Position numbers and translations under genes: made by a program
Notes under the pieces: model-generated
What the model was told of the DNA's origin: nothing
The model's database searches: none
Seen by the model: the letters and a program-made list of their open reading frames with translations, nothing else
Part shown: positions 42,930-55,099 of the stretch, in pieces
Numbering within the stretch: the first letter of the stretch is position 1
Layout: every line of letters starts with the position of its first letter
NCBI GenBank assembly: GCA_037349315.1
Contig: JBAIAC010000035.1
Span: 7,144,501-7,208,500, forward strand
Reading direction: 5' to 3'
Source: Chelydra serpentina
Taxonomy: Eukaryota > Chordata > Testudines > Chelydridae
Length of the DNA stretch: 64,000 nucleotides

Positions 42930-43249
42930 CAGGGATCTCAAACTCAAATCACCATGAGGGCCACATGAGAACTAGTAAATTGGCCCGAGGGCCGCATCAC
43001 TGAAACCTTTTCATACAACGATACAAAAGTATAGTGAAAAATGAAAAAAATGAAGAGTAATATAGTATTCTATTAAAAGTCAATGTATTAACTTTTTAAA
43101 AACTGTAATTCAAAGAGGGGTTTTAATAAAATATAAACACTCAGTAATGTTTGGAGTTTGGCTGCCAGTGGAATCGGCGCTATGGCGGGCCGCAGGAACT
43201 AACTCCGCGGGCCGCATGTGGCCCATGGGTCGCGTGTTTGAGACCCCTG
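42930..43249. mobile_element. hAT-type MITE
   Basis: A 320-bp element from CAGGGATCTCAAAC to GTTTGAGACCCCTG with exact 8-bp target duplication atctaatc (42922-42929, 43250-43257). It is related at its ends to 41440-41817, but the AT-rich centre differs. Confidence 0.92.
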
Positions 43250-43257
43250 ATCTAATC

Positions 43258-46200
43258 TATGGGAAAGAAAAATCCAAAAATACTGTCACTCTAATCATCT
43301 GTAGCTGGTTCTCAGTATGCTTCTTGGTGTGTTGTAGGTTATCCTTCTGCACCAATTGTTACTGCATAGCTTGTAAATATTTATAACCTAGGGCTTGGGA
43401 AAACTTGTTTACCAGCACAATGTGCAACTTGAAACTTTCTGAATCTCTGACTAAGATAGGATGTAGCCAAGATTTTTTCCCAAGTTTATGTATGTTTGTA
43501 CCAAGTTGCTATTTCCCAGCAGCTTGTACTACAAGAGGGTGACATGATAGCAGAATACTGGCAAATAATGTATACATAGGGCCTGATCCACTGGTGATGG
43601 AAATCAATTAAACGAATCCACTGAATCTGATGGGCTTTGGATCAGTACTAAGTTCCATCCTTTTTTTTAATAAAGCTGCCATTCCTCCAGTAAGAAGTGT
43701 TCCTCTGAATTAATTTTGAGGCAGTTCCGGGCCAGTCAGGGCCGTGCACAGGACATGGAACACTTTTTGAATCACTCATTAACTGTGGTTACTTCCTTTG
43801 TGTTGCTCCATGTTTGGCAGTAGACTGTTTATCAGCATTGCTCTGAATGGGGGCATCCCAGGCCACGGTCTTTTCCTGAGCAACCTCATGCACGGGGGAA
43901 ATGCTTGGGTCTCTCTCTCCTTTGGGGCAACGTCCACACAGAAGAAATCGTCCCAGCGCTTCTCTGAGCTCAGATGATCTGCCCATAATATATTACTGAT
44001 TTGGTCTGTGGAAAAATAGGACTCTGTAGTTTCAGGTGAGAGTGAATAATTCTAACTGGGAGCTGTGTGCATCTATCAACAGGGCAATGCACTTGCATCC
44101 AGGCTCCTACCCTCACCCACACTTTGCCCGACTGAGGACTACACTGTGGCTTAATGCGATCTAAAGTTCTGCCACTAACTCGCAGCTGCCATCACCACCT
44201 ATAATGTGGAGATGCAGCCCACAGAGACTAGTGGAGCACTGCACACTGGGACCACTAGCCACATTTCAGCATGCTCTATGGAGCACATTCTGGCCACCTC
44301 GAAGGGTATAAATCAGTGTCTGAAATGCCTCTCCGCAGTTGCAGACAGAGATGTGAAAGAACAACCCCGGTATTGAGGACAAGGGCAGAAAGCTATGGGT
44401 TGTTTTGTTTTGTTTTAAATACCACGCTACTGGAGGCCCACCATATGATAATACATTTAGTAAAAAGTACAAGTTGAGGTTCAATGTATTTAATTGTAGT
44501 TCTGCATTTTACTCCCCAGGTGGCTAGTTTGTTGTAACATTCAGCCATGTTAGTGCTGGTTGAAGCATTATTCCACGTTCTTAGCAATTGCAAGAGAACC
44601 AATTTCCTTCTGTTTTCACCAGAAGATGATGAACTAAATGGGAATCTCCCATTTGCTTCATCTCCAGCTTTGCTAAGGAAGTTATGCAAAGTAATTACTT
44701 CCCTCAAAAAAATCTCCATTAAATGTTACTCATGCCATTTAGGCACCAGCTGATTGCGTTTAAAAACCGAAGCCTCCTTTGACATTCTCACAAGCTTTCA
44801 GCTGATGGGTAGTACCTATGTAGGTAGACACGTTTTTTCAATGGACAAGAATTTCATTATAAGGAAAACCGTACAACAAGTCACGTAGTAGGAGTAAACA
44901 CATGAGAGGACATTACCTTTTAGATGCATAGCTTATTTAGAAGCAAACATGTTTTTATGATACCTTTGTGGTCTGCGGTGGAGTAAAGAGATGAAAAGTT
45001 GTACCCATAAATACCATTGTACCAAGTTCAAAATTAACTGATTCATTTCTTTACACAGATTGAATTAACTCTTCATACACCATTTATAATCTGGTAATTT
45101 GATATTTGAGGTAATAGTCAATTTGTTGGCTTTAACATTTGTATGGAGAACAAAAAATGAAGTTCAAAATATATATATATATATATGATGGAAATAGGAT
45201 TCCTTTACATCCCTCCTCTGTCCCGCCTAGGTTTAAGCAAGCCAACTTAACCTCTTTGGCCTCAGTTTATGCATTTGTCAAATGGATAATGAGACTACCT
45301 TCCGGGAATGCTGTGAGAATGCATTAATGCTGCTTAGTTGCTTTGCTGTCTTCTGACTGACAAATTCTGTTTTTAATAATAAAATTTCATATTGTGATAG
45401 GCACTTAGAGATTGGGAAGAATTTTGTGATCTGCACCAATATACGTGACTGAGCAAGCAATGTGCATGTGTAGTATGCAGTATGTAAATACTCCAAGCAC
45501 AGAATGTTTGATATATATATAATATATTAAAAAAGAGAGAGATGGGGGAGGGGGGAGAGAGGGAGAAGGAGATGGGCGCAGAAGGGAGCTGGCATGCTAC
45601 TGAGAAACTATATAACTTGCTCTGACTTGGCAAGGCCCTATCCCACAGCAATAGCGGCGACTCTTCTCCAGAATCTCTGTGAGATGAGCACCCTTTGATC
45701 AGAGAATTCTGATTACTGAGCACAGTGCCGAATAAAGAACAGGTTAGCCATCTGGCCAGTCCTGTCCTCATAGCTGTAAATTAGAAGGAGGGCATGTGAG
45801 AAGTTGAGGGTATTGTTTTCTGTTTGTTTAGCCTCATTTACCTGTTGGTAAGCCAGTGGATGTTCACCCCTCTATCTTCCATCAGCAGGGGTTTTTTAAA
45901 TACATATTTCTTACATATTTTGTCAATTGGCATACATCAAAGCAGCTGTCCCCAGAAATACAAGAGAGATAGCAAATAACGATTGTTTCAAATTAAATCC
46001 TAATTGGGTGCAGATGCTGTCTGTGTTCTCTAGAATTTCTTTTGAAACGGCAGATGGTCTGTTAGTTTTGGGGTATGGAGGGGATTTTTCCATCTCATTT
46101 TCCCTCTTGTGCCATTTGCACGATGTGTTAAATTAGAGTTGGATATAAGTGGGAAAGTTTAGACCTGTCTAGCCTATGAAAACACTGCTCCCACGGTGGC

Positions 46201-46764
46201 ATTGTTTGAGCAAATTCTCAGTGACTCGTGTGCATCAGCAATGCATCTCCATGCTTTGCCTTCAAATCTAGCGGAGCTTGTGCTCAGAAGTGATTAAATG
46301 TAGCCAAGATTATATTGTGACTTTAAATGGAGTTGGCACGTACTGTAATGGTCGAAATGCAGGTAATTTCCCCTGCTTTGTTAAACTCGGTAAAATGTAA
46401 AATCTGTCTTCTCCCATTGGTTCCTACACTATTACTATTCTCAAAGGGGACTAGGGAGAATCTCAGTGATCAGTGGGAAATAAATCGAAGGCCCATCTTT
46501 AGAACACTTGCTGTGCACTGCTTATGTCCTTTATAACAGAGAGATTGTCATACAGCTCTCAGGAGAAAATCCCATGTTTGATGCTCATTTTTAAAAAAAA
46601 AGTCACTTGATGTGATTCTCCGCCCCACCCCGCCCCCTCCGGCCCCCTGGAAACTGAGCTGCACCCGCTCCCACTGAAGTCAATAGGAGCTTTAGGCTCT
46701 CAAGACCTTGAGAAATCAAGCTATCTGTTAATATTGTTGAGCCCTGATGGGTGTTTTTTAATTT
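43258..46764. other. Mostly unrecognised sequence with simple repeats and MIR-like relics
   Basis: A foldback remnant lies near 43578-43650. A TTTTG/TTTTA stretch is at about 44400. An (AT)n tract is at 45168-45187, a MIR-like segment at 45225-45335, and a purine-rich GA/GGGA tract at 45528-45575. No exon was recognised. Confidence 0.45.
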
Positions 46765-46925
46765 GTTGTCTGCAGTGTTGTTATAGCCTTATCAGTCCCA
46801 GGATATTAGAGAGACAAGGTAGGTGAGGTAATATCTTTTATTGGACCAACTTCTGTTGGTGAGCGAGACAAGCTTTCGAGCTTACACGGAGCTCGTCTTC
46901 AGTGCGGGAACTGGGGAGGGGTGTG
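46765..46925. mobile_element. Penelope-like fragment with second hammerhead-like core
   Basis: It contains 'ggtgaggtaatatcttttat', 'tggaccaacttctgttggtg' and 'gacaagctttcgagctta'. It is a different branch from the 26189 family but shares the CTGAAGA ... GAAAGCTT core on the minus strand. Boundaries are approximate. Confidence 0.6.
46867..46902 (-). ncRNA. Eroded hammerhead-like motif
   Basis: On the minus strand: CTGAAGA (46902-46896), one extra C, stem II GAGCT-loop-AGCTC (46894-46878), GAAA (46877-46874), then GCTTGTC. Helix I cannot form here (the base triplet before CTGA is GCA, not GAC), so this copy is probably inactive. Confidence 0.5.
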
Positions 46926-47285
46926 CTGCCGCACACCCTGGCTTGATGTGGTTTCCCTTATATATAGGATTTACAGTTTAGTTCAATGGCTCTGAGCACC
47001 CCACACTATACAAACAGTTTTAGCTCCCCAGGTCAGGGTGTTTTTATGTCATTTTGACACCTGAGCTAATAAGAGAGGAGCGAAATGAGTGAGGTTTTTC
47101 ATTTCATACCCCTATCATCTTCCTGAGCACAAAAGTTGAACTACTTTATCAAATGATCCTGGGTTTGGTGGTCACTTCAGATGTGTCTCTAGTTCTCATC
47201 AGTCCATGTCCCTGAATACAATGCCCAGAATTCAGTCTCTAGAGCACCCTGTCCACAAAACTGGAGGACTGAGAAAACGTGATGA

Positions 47286-47331
<46 letters not shown>

Positions 47332-48208
47332 AGTCAGTCAAGCAGGAGGATATCAACTATGTTCATGCTATGGTGGCTTCCACTGGCCCTTCCCACTGAG
47401 CTAAGAGGTTGCTTTGGTTGACATTGTTTATGCTTGCTGCCTGTGATCCCCCCCCTCCCCCCAGCACCACTCTAATGTGAGGTAAAACAGTTCAACCTAC
47501 AAAGTCCTTTTTAATGGTTACAATCCTTCTCCTGGCTTTTGCCTTTCTTCTTCCTTTATGTGATATTTTATTTATTTAGGTTTAAAATAATTAAGACTCC
47601 TATCCAAGACTCTAAACATCCTGACATAATGAATCATACATTAAATACAGTTACATTAAATATCAGCAGCATTAAAATCATTAGTTCCACAGGAACGCAG
47701 CCATCCATCCTGTTTCTTTCATCATCTAGGAACCATACCCTCAGCTCTCTCCAAAACTTTCAAACAGATGTCTTACATGGCATGCCTGGACAGTCACCAA
47801 ATTTGAGCTATTTTGGATCAAGGGGGAGGAACAAGTTCGGAGCCCTCAGAGACTACCTTGCCAGCCACCACCCTCTTCTGTATCACTGTGGAGATCTACG
47901 GTCAGCACCCCTGCTGACCACAGCTGTGTCTTTGTGGCCCAAGGAGAGAGGCCTTGTGGTATTATACCTTGCTTCTTGGTTCACTGAGAATTTTGGGAAA
48001 TTTTAGTGGAAAAATGGTCAGACAGAATGTTAAAGTACCCTTCATATTTATTCAGCACTGCACACACCATTAACTTCATGCCTTTGTTTCATTTCATTCC
48101 AACTAGAAAATGTGGCTATCCAGAAAAATTTAAATCATTTGTGTAAATCCCAGTGAAGCTGATGTTCTGTTTCTCGTGGTGTCTATCTGATGATCAGGTA
48201 CTTAGGGT
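46926..48208. other. Unrecognised sequence with a GT microsatellite
   Basis: A (TG)n tract lies at 47294-47326. The 155-codon frame starting near 47539 shows no recognisable domain and no splice-compatible context that I can defend. Confidence 0.45.
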
Positions 48209-48600
48209 ACCTAGAGCTGATTGGAAAACGGAATTTCCATGCTGTGGGAAATGCTGATATTTCTTTGTTTTTGTTCTGAGTTAGGAGGAAAAGTTTTAAA
48301 TAATGAAACCTGGAATGGGGTGAAAAATGACAAAGTTTGATTTGGAACTGTTGAAAAGAAAAACTTTGCTCTGCTGAAAATGAACCATTTCAAGATTTTG
48401 ACTTGTGACATTGATGTGAAATGAGCCTTTTATATTGAATTGCCATTTTGACGTAACATGACAAAATGTCAATTCACAGCTAAAAGTTTAGTTTCAAATC
48501 AGTATTTCGATGTCGCTTCAGAAAATCAAAAGACTTTGTCAAAATTGACATTTCTGATTTTGAAAAAAACTTCCATCAGAAAATTTCGCCCAACCAGCTA
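48209..48600. mobile_element. Probable non-autonomous DNA element
   Basis: Its ends, agctgattggaaaacggaat and atttcgcccaaccagct, form an imperfect inverted repeat. The interior is full of 'gaaaattt'-like phrases typical of a widespread reptile foldback element. No target duplication was confirmed. Confidence 0.5.
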
Positions 48601-49509
48601 TAACGTAACAGTGAAGCCTTGCTAACAACACTGAGATACAACTCAACCCCACAGTCACGCAGAATAAGCATATCCAGTGAACAGTCAGTATCATGGTACA
48701 AGGCTGACTGCAGAGGGACAAAATCACTATAGTAAAAACTCAACACAGGCAGGTGACAGGTAGGATTCAGGAGGGCATGGTGTCAAACCGGGGAGCCCTA
48801 CCAGGGCTGTGTGTGAGGCACAGTAAATGTATCCAAACTGACAGATGTATTGCAGTGCATCGTACAGTTTTGATAGGAAGTGCCCTGTTGGTTTGAATGA
48901 TACCTGGAGAATGCAGAAAAACCACTGCACGATACTTGGCGATTATCCCGGAGTGTTTCATAACTTTGAAGATCGCCTGGATTTTGCAAACTGTTTCATT
49001 TTCCATCTGTACAATGGTGAGATAGGAGAGGCTTCTACCGAGCTAGCGGTACAACCTTGAGACGAACAAACAGCTTCTTCGCAGCAAGCAATAATAGCCT
49101 CCTGCTGGTTGAACCTTCTGATTCTAGCAGTCACTTGCATGCTCTTTTAACAGTCTCCCTCCATGCATAGGCATCATTCATCCATCTCTAAAATGCAGCT
49201 GTTTGAGCCAGCAACATACACTCTGGTGTTTGAGAAGGAGAAAGGGAGAAATTAGTGCTAATACTTAGCACTAAAAGAGGGCTTGTCATTTTCAAAGTGG
49301 CTTGCAAACTCCTCCTGGCAAACACCCCTAAGAGATGGATGGAGAAGTGATGGTGGAGAGTGACACTGTGTGTGGCAAGTGGCTTGCCCAGGGCCATAGG
49401 AAGAGTCTATCTCTCAGACAGGGTCAGAATGTAGGATTTCCTGGTTCCCAGTCCTCTACTCAAGCCAGGAGGCCAGGCAAGAATTATTTATCCCTTTGCC
49501 TACCTAACG

Positions 49510-49554
<45 letters not shown>

Positions 49555-50228
49555 CAACAGAGGAAAATGGCATGGAAGGCAGTCTGGGGATTCATGCAGT
49601 TTGCCCCCCAGACACCTTTTGAAGGCAAACTGAGCCCAAGGCTAAGGGTTATTGTGACTAATTAGTTAATATTTGCATGGTTCTTGAGGATGAAAAGTGC
49701 TATAAACACACTCTGGCCTGCAGTGGACACCTGTAGAGCCAGAAGCCAGTAAGTATTAATCTGCTTAAATTCCTCTTGTAGTTTCAACTGGATAAATAAA
49801 TTTTGCAAGGTCTCATACAGAACTGGAAGCCAGGAGCTCCTGAGTTCTACTCTTGGCTCTGATAGTAACTGTCTGACATCTCTCCACGTTCATCCATCAC
49901 TGATTATATTAAATAGTTACGGGTAAGTGGCAAAAGCTTAAAATTTAGGTTCAGATTAGCACCCAGGGTTTTGCATTTGTACTCAAAGTTTATCTGAACT
50001 GTTCAGACCTTTGGAGTCTGCAAAACTGGGCTGGAAAACTAACAGGAATCGGCTTTGACATGATTTTCCTTGCACTTCTGCAGCCATTCATGGCTGCAAA
50101 TAATACTGTAGCAGCCATGCTTGATGTATTTAAACACTTTTGGTTCTAGTGCCAAACAGAAACTGGAATTGAAAGAACCCATGTACCTAAGCTTTCAAAA
50201 ATGTAAAGGATAAGATGAAGAGCTGCTG
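48601..50228. other. Unrecognised sequence with a GT microsatellite and MIR-like pieces
   Basis: Antisense MIR/L2-like text lies at about 49345-49465 (tggcttgcccagggccatag, ttcctggttcccagtcc). A (GT)n tract is at 49512-49553. A sense MIR-like piece lies near 49815-49880 (aagccaggagctcctgagtt). No exon was recognised. Confidence 0.45.
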
Positions 50229-50236
50229 TTCTAAGC

Positions 50237-51033
50237 CAGGGGTGGGCAAACTTTTTGGCCTGAGGGCCACATCCTGGTTCCGAAACTGTGTGGAGGGCTG
50301 GGTAGGGAAGGCTGTTCCTCCCCAAACAGCCTGGCCCCCCTCCCACTTCCTGCCCCCTGACTGCCCCCCTCAGAACCCTAGACCCATCCAACCCCCCCTG
50401 CTCCTTGTCCCCTGACCACCCCCTCCCAGGACCCCCTGCCCTTAACCGCCCCCCCGGGACTCCACCCCCATCCAACCCCCCCTGCTCCTTGTCCCCTGAC
50501 CACCCCCTCCCAGGACCCCCTGCCCTTAACCGCCCCCCGGGACTCCACCCCTGCCCTTAACCGCCCCCCGGGACTCCACCCCCATCCAACCCCCCCGCTC
50601 CTTGTCCCCTGACCACCCCCTCCCAGGACCCCCTGCCCTTAACCGCCCCCCGGGACTCCCACGCCTATCCAACTCCCCCATCCCCTGACCGCTCCGCCCC
50701 ATCCAACCGCCCCTGCTGCCTGTCCCCTGACTGCCCCCCGGGAACCCCAGCCCCTTATCCAACCCCCCTGCTCCCTTGCCATGCTGCTCAGAGCAGCAGG
50801 ACTGGCAGCTGAGCCGCCTGGCTGGAGCCAGTCATGCTGCCACGTTGCCCGGCAGGAGCTCGCAGCCCCGCTGCCCAGAGCGCTGGCGGCACGGCGAACT
50901 GAAGCTGCAGGAGAGGGGGGACAGCAGGGAAGGTGCCGAGGGCTAGCCTCCCCAGCCAGGAGCTCAAGGGCCGGGCAGGATGGTCCTGTGGGCCGGATGT
51001 GGCAGGGGGGGGGGCGTAGTTTGCCCACCACTG
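50237..51033. mobile_element. hAT-type element with an internal C-rich VNTR
   Basis: A 797-bp element from CAGGGGTGGGCAAAC to GTTTGCCCACCACTG, a perfect or near-perfect terminal repeat. Exact 8-bp target duplication ttctaagc (50229-50236, 51034-51041). It is the longest hAT-type copy here and carries no transposase. The long frames within it are artefacts of the repeat. Confidence 0.92.
50380..50770. repeat. C-rich minisatellite inside the hAT element
   Basis: Tandem units are built from 'ccttgtcccctgaccacccc', 'tcccaggaccccctgccctt' and 'aaccgccccccgggactcca', with a unit of roughly 80 bases and partial units between. The minus strand is G-run rich and could form G-quadruplexes. Confidence 0.85.
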
Positions 51034-51041
51034 TTCTAAGC

Positions 51042-53679
51042 CATAGTTCAAGGGTGTTTTTGTGACTTTCATTTGAACTAGTTCCTCTCCCCCCAATACT
51101 GACATTAGACAATAAACAAAATGTAGGTGAAACCATAGAGGATCTGTTACGAGTTAATTTCCATTCTCTTTGGACATGCTAGAGGCACATGGGCTTTGGT
51201 TTTTGTTTTTGCTGTTTTTTTTCATCACTTGGTTCCCTCCCACAAGAGAGAGGGGATTTATAGGGAAGAAATCGGAATAGTTTCTACTTGAATTGAGCGT
51301 GTGTTTGCTCCTGAGTTAGTGAGTTAGCAGCTGCTTTTGAAGTTCTCTTAGGGAAAGTGAGAAACTGCAGTGACATAACAGCCTATCACTTTGCCTAGGG
51401 GGAGAAATAGGAGGGGATGGTAAGAATCAAGTTAAGAAAAGAAACACAAAATCAACAAATAGTACTTCAAATTTTCTTTCCTCTGGGGAATGTTCAGAGG
51501 ATCCACCCATAGAGACAGGAGCAGTTCAAGGAGGAAAAGGCTGCACTAGATATTGTGTTAGAAATTATGTTTGGTTTATTTTCAAAGTATATATAGGCGT
51601 TATCTGCAGTTTTTAACATAAAGAATATGTTTCTGTATGGGCTTGGAAATGTATCCAATTGTAAGGCAAGGACTGGGAAAAACTTTAACCGGTGTTGTGG
51701 GACTGTTACTGTCCTCCCTCCTGGCAAGTGGTCTTGAATTGGATTTGAAAGATGAAAGCAAAGTGGAGATAACTGATGGGCAGGTTATATAATTAGTATT
51801 GCGGTCTACGTTACAATTTCTCCTGACAAGGTTGACTGGGTGAACTTAAAATCATGTGGTGGTAAAATGTGACCCATTATGTAGATGTTAACTGTTAATG
51901 AGGTGCTTCCTGAATGGTGAAAGGCAAGGGAAAGGGGCTTAGTGAAGCAGAAATCTTTTCCGTTATGTGGTTCACAAAAGAACTTTTCTTTGAAAGTATT
52001 TCAAGTCGCTATGAGCTAAATTTGGCCTTCGTTTTCTTCTGTTGCTCATGTTTCCATGAAACTCCTTTAAGTGACATCTCTGCCTTTCTACTATATGGAA
52101 TGAGTTCAAGTCTCATTATTGTTACTTTACTTTTGTGTAAAATTAAAACCTCATACTCCTTAAGAGAATATTTAGGATTTTGTTGGTCTTTCCATCTGAT
52201 GACAGTCCATTGTGTCTAAAAGTAATTTCTTTTGTTATTTTTGCTTACTTTGATTCACCCACTAGCATATTTGCTATAAAAAGATTTAAATCCCCTAATC
52301 TGGAATATTTGTGATATTTCCTTAAACTGCTTCCCATCTTCGAGAGAGTCAAAGCCCCAATGTCTTCTTCAGGCTATCCCTATAATGCTGCTAATAGTGC
52401 TTCTCTAATCAGGGAATAGAAATAATATCGGGAAACTCATGTGACCAATCAGAGCTCAGTAACACAGATCAAATTTTGAAGGAATCGTTAGTGATATAGG
52501 CCCTGATCTTGCAATGAGCCATGCATGGACAGACTGCTGTGCTCAGTGGTAGAAATGGTCTGCCCATGGAGAGTTCATTGCAGGGGTGGGCACTTCAGTT
52601 AAAAACAAACATCAGAACAGTGGATAATTTTTTTAAAGGAGTTTTTTCTCTGCTCCCAGACATTCCACAAGCAGAAAGAGGCTACGTTGATCAAGTAAAT
52701 TATTCTCTACAAATTAATTGCTCTGCTGTAGTCTGGAAAAAAAATCGGTTTTTTCCTACGGGAAACAAAAGTAGAATACAGGGGGCTAAAACTACAAATA
52801 ACCTGTTCCTACAAGTATATAATGTTGAATTAAAATTAGTCTGAGGGTGGGTTGTAACTTGTCACAGAAGGGGGTTGAACTAAGCACAGCAAGTGATGAT
52901 TCTGTATAGAACCTCTATTTACAGTTGTATATAATTAAAAGATAGTGTTGCCATCTCTGGTCTGATCACTTACATTCTTGTTGACATTTCATTGATGTAA
53001 ACAGCAGGGCAACCAGCTGGGAGCTCAAGGAAAATAATCTGTAGTCCTGCCAGATGCAATGTAATGATTTTAGCATGCTATCGGCTCTGTCGGATTTGTC
53101 AACTGTTCTTTGTTGACCCTGGTTTTTGTAATTGGTTAATCAAGAAATCAATTGCAAGGTAAAACAAAGACTCCAATTTGGAAAGGATTAGACATGATGA
53201 TAAAGTATGTGATGTGTCACAAAACTGAAAGCAGCTGCCATGCCGCAGCCAATGATAAACCAGTACGCCTTAATCACGGCAGCCCAGGTAGCAGCAAAGT
53301 CATTTGTAGCATTCAATTACTTGGCTTGATGCCGCACAAGTATCTTTAAAAATGCAAGTGTTTTTAAAGTGCTCAGTAAACTGTAAAATATAAGGCTCAT
53401 GCCCTCTGCGTACAGTTCAGGTTTTAAAAAAAATGTTCAGAAAGCGAAATTCAGATTAAATTGGATCTTTCCCTTGACGCAGCACATTTAACCCTTTCTG
53501 CTTTTTTTTTTCTGGTTTGTAAATTCAGTAAGTTAATAAACAACCTGCCTGAAAAAAACTAATTTAACTTCCTTTCCCATCTGCTTTTCCCATTTTGGGT
53601 TGAGCATGGGAGATGTTTTCCACCTCGGTTGTGTATTGGGTCAAAAGATAGGGAGAATTCTGTTCTATGATTTTAATAT
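51042..53679. other. Unrecognised non-coding sequence
   Basis: About 2.6 kb of AT-rich sequence without a recognisable repeat or exon. The 101- and 107-codon frames at about 51914 and 52521 have no identifiable domain. Confidence 0.45.
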
Positions 53680-53684
53680 GTCCC

Positions 53685-55094
53685 TGTGTCCCTACGCCCC
53701 ATATTCACCATAGTAACATTATTGTGATATGATTATTGCATAACTGTGATGTATTTTGTATGTACAAGATGGGTCATGTGAGATATCATTGAAAAGTATC
53801 CGAGGGGTAGCCGTGTTAGTCTGGATCTGTAGAAGCGACAAAGGGTCCTGTGGCACCTTATAGACTAACAGAGGTATTGGAGTTTTTATGCTCCAATGCC
53901 TCTGTTAGTCTATAAGGTGCCACAGGACACTTTGTCGCTTCATCATTGAAAAGGTTATGATTTACTGAATATGATGATCCTATTTGCATACATGTATCAT
54001 TTTGGTATTTGAAGTTAGACATATTGTCTATGTATCTATTACAAATGCATTTACATCTGTGGAACGTCCACTTGGCAAAAGACTGTCAGTCTAGATGGCT
54101 GGCTGGGAACGGCCCATTCAAATCAATGGATCATTAGGGAGAACAATACGTCTTAGAAGAAGCTAATCTCCCACTGGGGAGCCTTCCTGAGGATGCTACA
54201 AACAGCCTCTGAGTCATGGCTGCTGTGACCCTACAGGGACATGTGACCAAGTCACCTGGTGCTGGACTCCATCTTGGAATACCAGTGTTTTTCCACTGAC
54301 CGGGCGTGTGAACCAAGCTTGGAGACATAGGATTCCCGCCATTTGTAAAAGCTATTTAAGGCAGGGGAGTGGTTCTTCACTGACTCCCCGCCCAAAGGAG
54401 ACTCTTGAAAACACCTGAGGAACAAGGACTAAACTGTGGGGGAAGTGTTGGACCCAGGCTAGAGGGATTTCTATCTTGTGAAAGGAATACCTGGGGTTTT
54501 AAGCCACAAGCAAGTGCAGCTTGCCCGTAAGAGCCTGCAGCTGGCTTAAATCATCATTTAGGGTGAAAATTTGCTACTCGTATTCAATCTCTTTAGTATA
54601 TTAAGCTTAAATTGTGTTTTTGTGTATTTGCTAGGCAATCTGCTTTGATCTGTTTGCTATCTCTTATAATCACTTAAAATCTATCTTTTGTATTTTTTGC
54701 TTTATCACAAACCAGTGTGTGGGAGTTATAACTTGGGGCAAAAAGGTGTTGCATATTTTCTCTCCACATTGAGGGAGGGGGCAAATTTCATGAGCTTACG
54801 CTGTACAACTCTCTGTGCGGCACAAGACAGCATAATTTTGGGTTTACACTCCAAAGGGGGTTGTGCTCTTGAGTAGCTGGGTGGTTCCTTAGCTGTAGCC
54901 TCCCCATGCAGAGCTGATCACAGCAGCCTGTAAGTTCTGCAGCAGGTGTGTCCCTACCTGTGGGTATTCCGGTGAAAGAGCAAGCCTGGCAACTTGTCAC
55001 AGCACCACAATGTGAGAGGGAGCCCAGGCTGGTGTGTCAGGGGGACTCAGTGGTACCCCAGTTACAGGTGGCACCCCGGGGGGAACCTGTCACA
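53685..55094 (+). mobile_element. Solo LTR (about 1.25 kb) interrupted by a Penelope-like insert
   Basis: The termini are TGTGTCCCTACG and GAACCTGTCACA, with 5-bp duplication gtccc (53680-53684, 55095-55099). Removing the 145-bp insert and its duplication leaves about 1.25 kb. A TATA-like 'ctatttaaggc' lies near 54350, consistent with plus orientation. No internal retroviral genes flank it, hence a solo LTR. Class is not determined. Confidence 0.75.
53797..53941. mobile_element. Palindromic Penelope-like insert
   Basis: The left arm runs gcgacaaagggtcctgtggc ... aacagaggtattggag. The right arm is its near-perfect reverse complement, ctccaatgcctctgttag ... gacactttgtcgct, around a spacer of about eight bases. 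A 12-bp target duplication, atcattgaaaag, lies at 53785-53796 and 53942-53953. Confidence 0.75.
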
Positions 55095-55099
55095 GTCCC

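Noticed and set aside
47539..48006. 155-codon plus-strand frame as a possible exon or small gene
   Set aside because: No domain, no homologous-looking composition, and no promoter or splice context I can defend.
47294..49553. GT microsatellites as regulatory Z-DNA elements
   Set aside because: Only simple repeats are visible; no other evidence for function.
50146..51136. Long overlapping frames on both strands (up to 165 codons)
   Set aside because: They run through the hAT element and its C-rich VNTR; repeat-driven, no domain.
52521..52844. 107-codon frame as a possible gene
   Set aside because: Low-similarity composition and no recognisable motif; likely chance.
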